This document shows, piece by piece, positions 14,573 through 19,199 of a DNA stretch of 19,199 bases. Each line of letters starts with the position of its first letter. Within the stretch, counting starts at the first letter, position 1. The stretch is from assembly GCA_024277475.1 (NCBI GenBank), contig JAJRVC010000253.1:1-19199 (forward strand), in the 5' to 3' direction. The notes under the pieces are model-generated. The model made no database searches and had not been told where the DNA came from. It saw only the letters and a list, made by a program, of their open reading frames with translations. The position numbers were made by a program, and so were the translations under genes. This DNA comes from Deltaproteobacteria bacterium (GTDB lineage: Bacteria > Desulfobacterota > Desulfobacteria > Desulfobacterales > JAFDCJ01).

Positions 14573-17500
14573 ATGTACAAATTAAGAATATATATACCTG
14601 TTTTGGCGGCATTTTTAAGTTTGGCGGCCGCAATGACCGTAACGGCGGCCGATGAACTCAAGATCGTCTATAACGCGGGGGTGGCACCGTTTGAGTTTGA
14701 AGACGCAAAATCGCGTCCGGCTGGGGTATTGCCGGATTTGTGGCGGTTGTGGGCCCAAAAATCAGGCAAACGGATTCAATTTGTCAAGGCGAAGTCTTTT
14801 GAAGAATCACTGCAACTGCTCAAAGACGGCAAGGTCGATCTGCATGCCGGTCTTTTAAAAACAAAAGAGCGCGAAGCATATCTGGACTTTTCAGAGAAGC
14901 TTTTAGTGCTTGATTCTTACATATTCACCCACCCGTCGGTTTATCCGATCAAGTCCCTTGACAGAACATCCGGCTTTTTTATTGGAATTTACAAAGACGG
15001 GTACACGGAACAATTTGTGCGTTCCAAAGTGCCTGCGAACCGAATTGTTGTCTATGACCGTTTCCAGGATCTCATCCGGGCGGCCCTGGAGGGTGAAATA
15101 AGGGTATTTGCCGCATCGGAGCTGAGGCTTTTTTACTACCTCAAAGAAAATTTCCTCATCAACGTCTTCGAACACGTTCGAGACCATCCGCTATACTCTC
15201 AAGTGTATTACACAGCGACAAAAAAAAGAAATCCGGCGCTGATTCAGCAGGTCAACGATGGATTAAAAGTCATCGGTAACCAGAAAAGAAAACAGCTGGA
15301 GGACAAGTGGATCGTAAAAGATTTCAGCCAAATTTCCTCGGATTCGGCGACCGTTCTGCCGAAAAAAAAGACACGGGTCGCGCTGTCCGCCAAAGAACGG
15401 GAATGGCTGAAAGCCAACCCTGTTATTCGGGTTCATAACGAAAAAGAATGGCCCCCGTTTAATTATTTTGAATACGGTACTCCCCGGGGGCTGTCCATTG
15501 ATTACATGAATCGGGTGGCCGAACAGCTGCGCATTAAAGTCGAATACGTCACTGGGCCAAGCTGGAATGAATTCCTGGAAATGATGAAACGCAAAGAGCT
15601 GGATGTGATGCTCAATATCGTGAAAACCGAAGATCGTATGAAATACATGCTTTTCACCGAGCCTTACATCAAAAATCCCAACGTCATCGTCAGCTTCCAA
15701 AAGAAGCCTTATGAAACGATAGAAGCGCTTTTCGGAAAAATCGTGGCGTTTCCGAAAGGATTTTTTTATGAGGAAGTATTGACCCGATCATATCCCCGGA
15801 TAGAGCGCCTTGCGGTGGAGGATACCCTGGACAGCCTCAAAGCGGTAACGTTCGGCCGGGCGGATGCCGCCCTGGGTGAGGCGGCTGTGGTCCGAACCCT
15901 GATCAACAAAAATCTGCTGACCGGCCTGAAAATTTCAGGCGAAGTGAATATCGGAAATCCCGACCTGACGAACCTGCGCCTCGGGGTTCGCAATGACCGG
16001 CCGTTGCTGTATTCCGCACTCATGAAGGCCATGGCCGCCATTACGCCACAAGAAATGGATCAAATCCGGCAAAAGTGGATTGTGGCCGATGTGGCAGCAG
16101 CCGCTACGCAAACCGTCGTGCCGATTTCATATGGCCGTCTAATTGCATACGGCATTGCAGTTTTCCTAATTCTCAGTCTGTCGGCCTGGATATTGATCAA
16201 AACGATTAAAAAAGAACACATTGCAGTTAGTTTCGGATCGCGGTGGTTTCGCGGGCTTGTTCTGGCCGGTTTGAGTTTTTTCGTCATTATTGTCTGTCTG
16301 CTGGGCTGGTTTACCCTGGAGCGGAACAAGGAAAAAATTCTGGAAGGTGTCGGCGATAACCTCACTGAAACTCTAAAAATTGCGGATGAGAGGCTCAACC
16401 TCTGGGTGGAGCAAAAAATATCCTCATTGAAGCTGCTGGTACGTGATCCGGAGCTGGTGAAATTAGCCAAGCGTCTTTTAGCGGTTCCGCCCAACCCGGA
16501 AGATTTACTGACTTCCACTGCTTTGCGGGATACCCGAGCCTTTTTCAAAAACAACAAGGATATTATTTCCAGTTTAGGGTTTTTTATCATCAACGCGGAT
16601 CACGTCAGCATCGGATCCACACGGGATACCAATATAGGGACGCCCAATCTCATTTCACTGCAAAGACCGGATTTGCTCAAGCGGGCATTTGAGGGTGAAG
16701 CTCTGTTCGTACCGCCAATCGAATCCGATGTCCCCCTAAGTAACAGGCCCAAAGCGGAAGGGGCCGGGAATCCATCCACCAAGTTTTTTCTGGTTCCCAT
16801 CCGGGATACCAATGGACAAATCATTTCAGTGCTGGCCCTGCGCGTGGATCCTTCCAAAGACTTCTCGCGAATCCTGCCGTTTTCTAAGGCGCACATAACC
16901 GGTGAAACTTACGCCTTTAGCGATCGTGGCGAACTGCTTTCGGAAAGCCGATTTAACGAGCAGTTGCGCCGGATCGGATTAATCGGAAAAAACCAACAGA
17001 GTGCTTTGAACATTTCCATTCGAGATCCCGGCGTTAACCTGGTTAAGGGTCTGCACCCCAAAACCGAAAGATCGAAACAGCCCTTAACCAAGATGGCTTC
17101 CCGTGCTATTGAATTGAAGCTTAATATGCAGAAGGCGGGTCAGACCTATGGTTACTCGCAAATCGAAATTGACACCGAAGGATACCGGGATTATCGTGGG
17201 GTGCCGGTTTTCGGCGCCTGGGTCTGGGACGTCGATCTGGGGCTTGGCTTGGCGACTGAAATCGATGTGGCCGAAGCGCTTTCCGATTATTTTCAGATCC
17301 GGCGGACGGTTTTTGGGGTTTTGGGATTCACCCTGCTTCTATCTGTTAGCGTGGTATTGCTGGTTCTGATACTGGGCGAACGCACCAGCCGAGTGCTGAT
17401 GAAGGCGCGGGACAATCTGGAAGCGAAGGTTGACGAGCGGACAGCCGAATTGCAGCAAAAACAGAAGCAGCTTGAAGCAGCGGTGGAACGCTCCCGCCTG

Positions 17501-18352
17501 CTGCTGGATTCTGTTGGTGAAGGGATCTTTGGCGTCGATCTGGAGGGGAAAGTGGCGTTTATCAATCCGGCGGCCAATCGAATGCTGGGATACGAATCGG
17601 AAGATCTCATCGGACAGGATGTCCATGAAGTAACTCACCATTCATACGCGGATGGCTCCAGCTATCCCAGAGAAGAATGCCCAATGTACCGGTCCTATGT
17701 CGATGGAACCGATCACCATGTAACCGATGAAGTGCTCTGGCGCAGGGACGGCACGCAGTTTCCGGTGGAGTACACCAGCATGCCGATAAGAAAGGCGGGC
17801 CGGGTCGTCGGTGCCGTGATTACATTCATGGATATAACCGAACGTAGGAAAATGGAAACTGCTCTGCTGGCGGAGCGAGAACGACTGCAAAAGATTTTGG
17901 ACACCAGCCCGGTCGGTGTCGGTATTTCCATCAAGGGTGTCATTCGCTTCGCCAACCCGCGCTTTACCGACCTTTTTTATTGCGAAAAAGGAGAAGATGC
18001 GCAACAAGCTTACGTCAATCCGGCAGACCGGCAATCCATCGTAAACGAAATCCAAAGATCGGGAATCGTCCGCGATTACAAGTTGCAGACCTATGGGCGC
18101 AATCGGGAGATCCGGGAAACCCTGGCAACATTCATTCGTACTGAATACGAAGGCCAAACCGGTATGCTTTCCTGGCTGGTGGACCTCAGCGGTCTAAAAG
18201 AAGCCGAGAAAGAACTGAAAACTAAATTTGACGAGTTGGCCAGATTCAGGCGATTGGCAATTGGTCGTGAGAAAAAGATGATCGAACTGAAAAAAGAAAT
18301 CAATGAACTCCTTAAAGTGAACGGGAATTCAGAAAAATACAAAATCCACTGA
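14573..18352 (+). CDS. Membrane sensor: two SBP_bac_3 domains, Cache-like domain, two PAS domains, no output domain
   Basis: This is a 1259-residue sensory protein. After a signal peptide (about 1-26, ending VTAADE) come two family-3 solute-binding domains (about 28-248 and 282-503, the second with WPPFNYF and TEDRMKYMLFTEPY). Membrane segment 1 is at 519-543, a short positively charged loop follows, and segment 2 is at 559-582. A periplasmic Cache-like domain (585-905) contains YRDYRGVPVFGAWVW and GLGLATEID. Segment 3 (913-935) leads to a coiled coil, PAS with PAC tail (974-1090, ending FMDITERRK), a second PAS (1100-1205) and a terminal coiled coil DELARFRRLAIGREKKMIEL. There is no HisKA, HATPase, receiver, GGDEF or cyclase domain, so a partner must carry the signal. 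The ATG at 14573 has AAGGAT six bases upstream. An in-frame GTG at 14522 lacks a site and would precede the signal peptide. Its neighbour is torT-like. Confidence 0.9.
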   Translation: MYKLRIYIPVLAAFLSLAAAMTVTAADELKIVYNAGVAPFEFEDAKSRPAGVLPDLWRLWAQKSGKRIQFVKAKSFEESLQLLKDGKVDLHAGLLKTKEREAYLDFSEKLLVLDSYIFTHPSVYPIKSLDRTSGFFIGIYKDGYTEQFVRSKVPANRIVVYDRFQDLIRAALEGEIRVFAASELRLFYYLKENFLINVFEHVRDHPLYSQVYYTATKKRNPALIQQVNDGLKVIGNQKRKQLEDKWIVKDFSQISSDSATVLPKKKTRVALSAKEREWLKANPVIRVHNEKEWPPFNYFEYGTPRGLSIDYMNRVAEQLRIKVEYVTGPSWNEFLEMMKRKELDVMLNIVKTEDRMKYMLFTEPYIKNPNVIVSFQKKPYETIEALFGKIVAFPKGFFYEEVLTRSYPRIERLAVEDTLDSLKAVTFGRADAALGEAAVVRTLINKNLLTGLKISGEVNIGNPDLTNLRLGVRNDRPLLYSALMKAMAAITPQEMDQIRQKWIVADVAAAATQTVVPISYGRLIAYGIAVFLILSLSAWILIKTIKKEHIAVSFGSRWFRGLVLAGLSFFVIIVCLLGWFTLERNKEKILEGVGDNLTETLKIADERLNLWVEQKISSLKLLVRDPELVKLAKRLLAVPPNPEDLLTSTALRDTRAFFKNNKDIISSLGFFIINADHVSIGSTRDTNIGTPNLISLQRPDLLKRAFEGEALFVPPIESDVPLSNRPKAEGAGNPSTKFFLVPIRDTNGQIISVLALRVDPSKDFSRILPFSKAHITGETYAFSDRGELLSESRFNEQLRRIGLIGKNQQSALNISIRDPGVNLVKGLHPKTERSKQPLTKMASRAIELKLNMQKAGQTYGYSQIEIDTEGYRDYRGVPVFGAWVWDVDLGLGLATEIDVAEALSDYFQIRRTVFGVLGFTLLLSVSVVLLVLILGERTSRVLMKARDNLEAKVDERTAELQQKQKQLEAAVERSRLLLDSVGEGIFGVDLEGKVAFINPAANRMLGYESEDLIGQDVHEVTHHSYADGSSYPREECPMYRSYVDGTDHHVTDEVLWRRDGTQFPVEYTSMPIRKAGRVVGAVITFMDITERRKMETALLAERERLQKILDTSPVGVGISIKGVIRFANPRFTDLFYCEKGEDAQQAYVNPADRQSIVNEIQRSGIVRDYKLQTYGRNREIRETLATFIRTEYEGQTGMLSWLVDLSGLKEAEKELKTKFDELARFRRLAIGREKKMIELKKEINELLKVNGNSEKYKIH

Positions 18353-18367
18353 AATAAGGAATCCAAA

Positions 18368-19199
18368 ATGACACGTTTTTTTCGTTCCGTTATTAAATTA
18401 TGTGCCTTGCTGAAGAATTGCGGCGTGACAGTGCTCTACACTCTGATTGTCCTGTTTATGATAGGCGGGAGCGCAGCGTACGCCGAAAAAAAATGGTATC
18501 CGGTAAAAGTCGATGTCTGGAAACCCCCGTTTAATGACCAGCGCCGGCGGGAGCAGAAACTTTATATCCCGTTGGAGAGGGCGCGAAAAAAATGGCGTAT
18601 CCGCGTCTTTATTCCTCATCTTAAAGATGCCTACTGGCTCGGCGTCAACTACGGGCTCATCCGCGAGGCCCGGCGGCTGGAGGTCAGTCTATCCATATTC
18701 GAGGCGGGCGGTTACGATCAACTTGATGTTCAGCGCAAGCAGATCGAAAAAATTCTTGTCGAAAATCCGGAAGGCCTGATCATCGCTGCCATTTCATTGG
18801 ACGGCCTCAACGACATCGTAAAAAAAGCTTCTGATAAGGGGATTCCGGTACTGGATTTGATAAACGGCATGTCCTCGCCTCACATCACCGCCCGGGCGGC
18901 CGTATCCTTCTGGGACATGGGTTACCAGGCTGGTAGTTACTTACGCCGTTTGCAGAAAAGCAGGGAGAAACCTCTAAATGTGGCCTGGTTTCCCGGACCC
19001 GAGGGCGCCGGCTGGGTTGTCGCCGGTGATGCCGGCTTGCGAAAGGCAATCGCGGGGAGCGACATCAAAATTGTGGACTCGCAGTATGGCGATACCGGTA
19101 GTGCAGTCCAGGAAAATCTGGTCGGAGCTGTACTCAGCCGGCATGCCGCTGATCTGGACTGCATCGCGGGCACGGCCGTTACCGCTGAGGCGGCCGTGA
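18368..19199 (+). CDS. torT: TorT-like periplasmic binding protein (partial)
   Basis: The gene starts at 18368 (TAAGGA at 18355-18360, seven bases upstream), 15 bp after the sensor gene, and runs off the right edge after 277 codons. The product has a Sec signal peptide whose hydrophobic core is at 19-34 and which ends SAAYAEKKW. It then reads as a type-1 periplasmic binding protein with the TorT hallmarks FIPHLKDAYWLGVNYGL, GGYDQLDVQRKQIEKIL, GLIIAAISLDGLNDI, PVLDLINGM and GTAVTAEAAV. In enteric bacteria TorT binds trimethylamine N-oxide and presents it to the sensor kinase TorS. Here the ligand may differ, because the adjacent sensor has different periplasmic domains. Close spacing suggests cotranscription and direct contact with the sensor. 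The C-terminus and any following kinase or regulator gene are not in view. Confidence 0.85.
   Translation, partial: MTRFFRSVIKLCALLKNCGVTVLYTLIVLFMIGGSAAYAEKKWYPVKVDVWKPPFNDQRRREQKLYIPLERARKKWRIRVFIPHLKDAYWLGVNYGLIREARRLEVSLSIFEAGGYDQLDVQRKQIEKILVENPEGLIIAAISLDGLNDIVKKASDKGIPVLDLINGMSSPHITARAAVSFWDMGYQAGSYLRRLQKSREKPLNVAWFPGPEGAGWVVAGDAGLRKAIAGSDIKIVDSQYGDTGSAVQENLVGAVLSRHAADLDCIAGTAVTAEAAV

Noticed and set aside
17642..18157. 171-codon open frame on the minus strand inside the sensor gene
   Set aside because: It lies fully antisense to the PAS domains of a well-supported protein and shows no recognisable motif. It is treated as a shadow frame, as are the long antisense frames in the ABC, amidase and pdxA2 genes.

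Overview
The window holds about 14 genes from a bacterial chromosome. Coding style, Tat-dependent solute binding, PAS/Cache sensor architecture and the style of the intergenic repeats suggest a Desulfobacterota (deltaproteobacterial, Desulfobacterales-like) organism. That placement is inference from remembered genome style, not from a marker gene. There are no rRNAs, tRNAs, CRISPR arrays or recognisable IS transposases.

Region 1 (1-6909) is a sugar or sugar-acid uptake and processing block. A PfkB-type sugar kinase (minus strand, running off the left edge) is divergent from an aldo/keto reductase (plus). The reductase converges on and slightly overlaps a D-2-hydroxyacid dehydrogenase (minus). 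To the right, a four-gene minus-strand ABC importer operon is read in the order Tat-exported binding protein, MalF-type permease, MalG-type permease, MalK/UgpC-type ATPase. It has a visible promoter with an overlapping palindrome, an intercistronic stem-loop after the binding-protein gene, and a rho-independent terminator at its end.

Region 2 (7531-12270, plus strand) is an acid-sugar catabolic series: an IlvD/Edd-family dehydratase broken by one in-frame TAA, a four-carbon acid-sugar kinase (DUF1537 family), a PdxA2-type 4-phospho-acid-sugar dehydrogenase, and a small ABM-domain protein. An amidase-signature hydrolase follows. Kinase plus PdxA2 is the known route from a threonate- or erythronate-like acid through its 4-phosphate to dihydroxyacetone phosphate. 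The dehydratase, reductase, hydroxyacid dehydrogenase and PfkB kinase suggest that several sugar acids are handled here.

Region 3 (14573-19199, plus strand) is a sensory module. A 1259-residue membrane sensor has two SBP_bac_3 domains, a Cache-like domain and two PAS domains, but no histidine-kinase, cyclase or GGDEF output. It is followed at once by a torT-like periplasmic binding protein that runs off the right edge.

Four of the larger intergenic gaps between 7.0 and 14.5 kb hold short elements bounded by imperfect inverted repeats. These and the interrupted dehydratase are the most unusual features seen.
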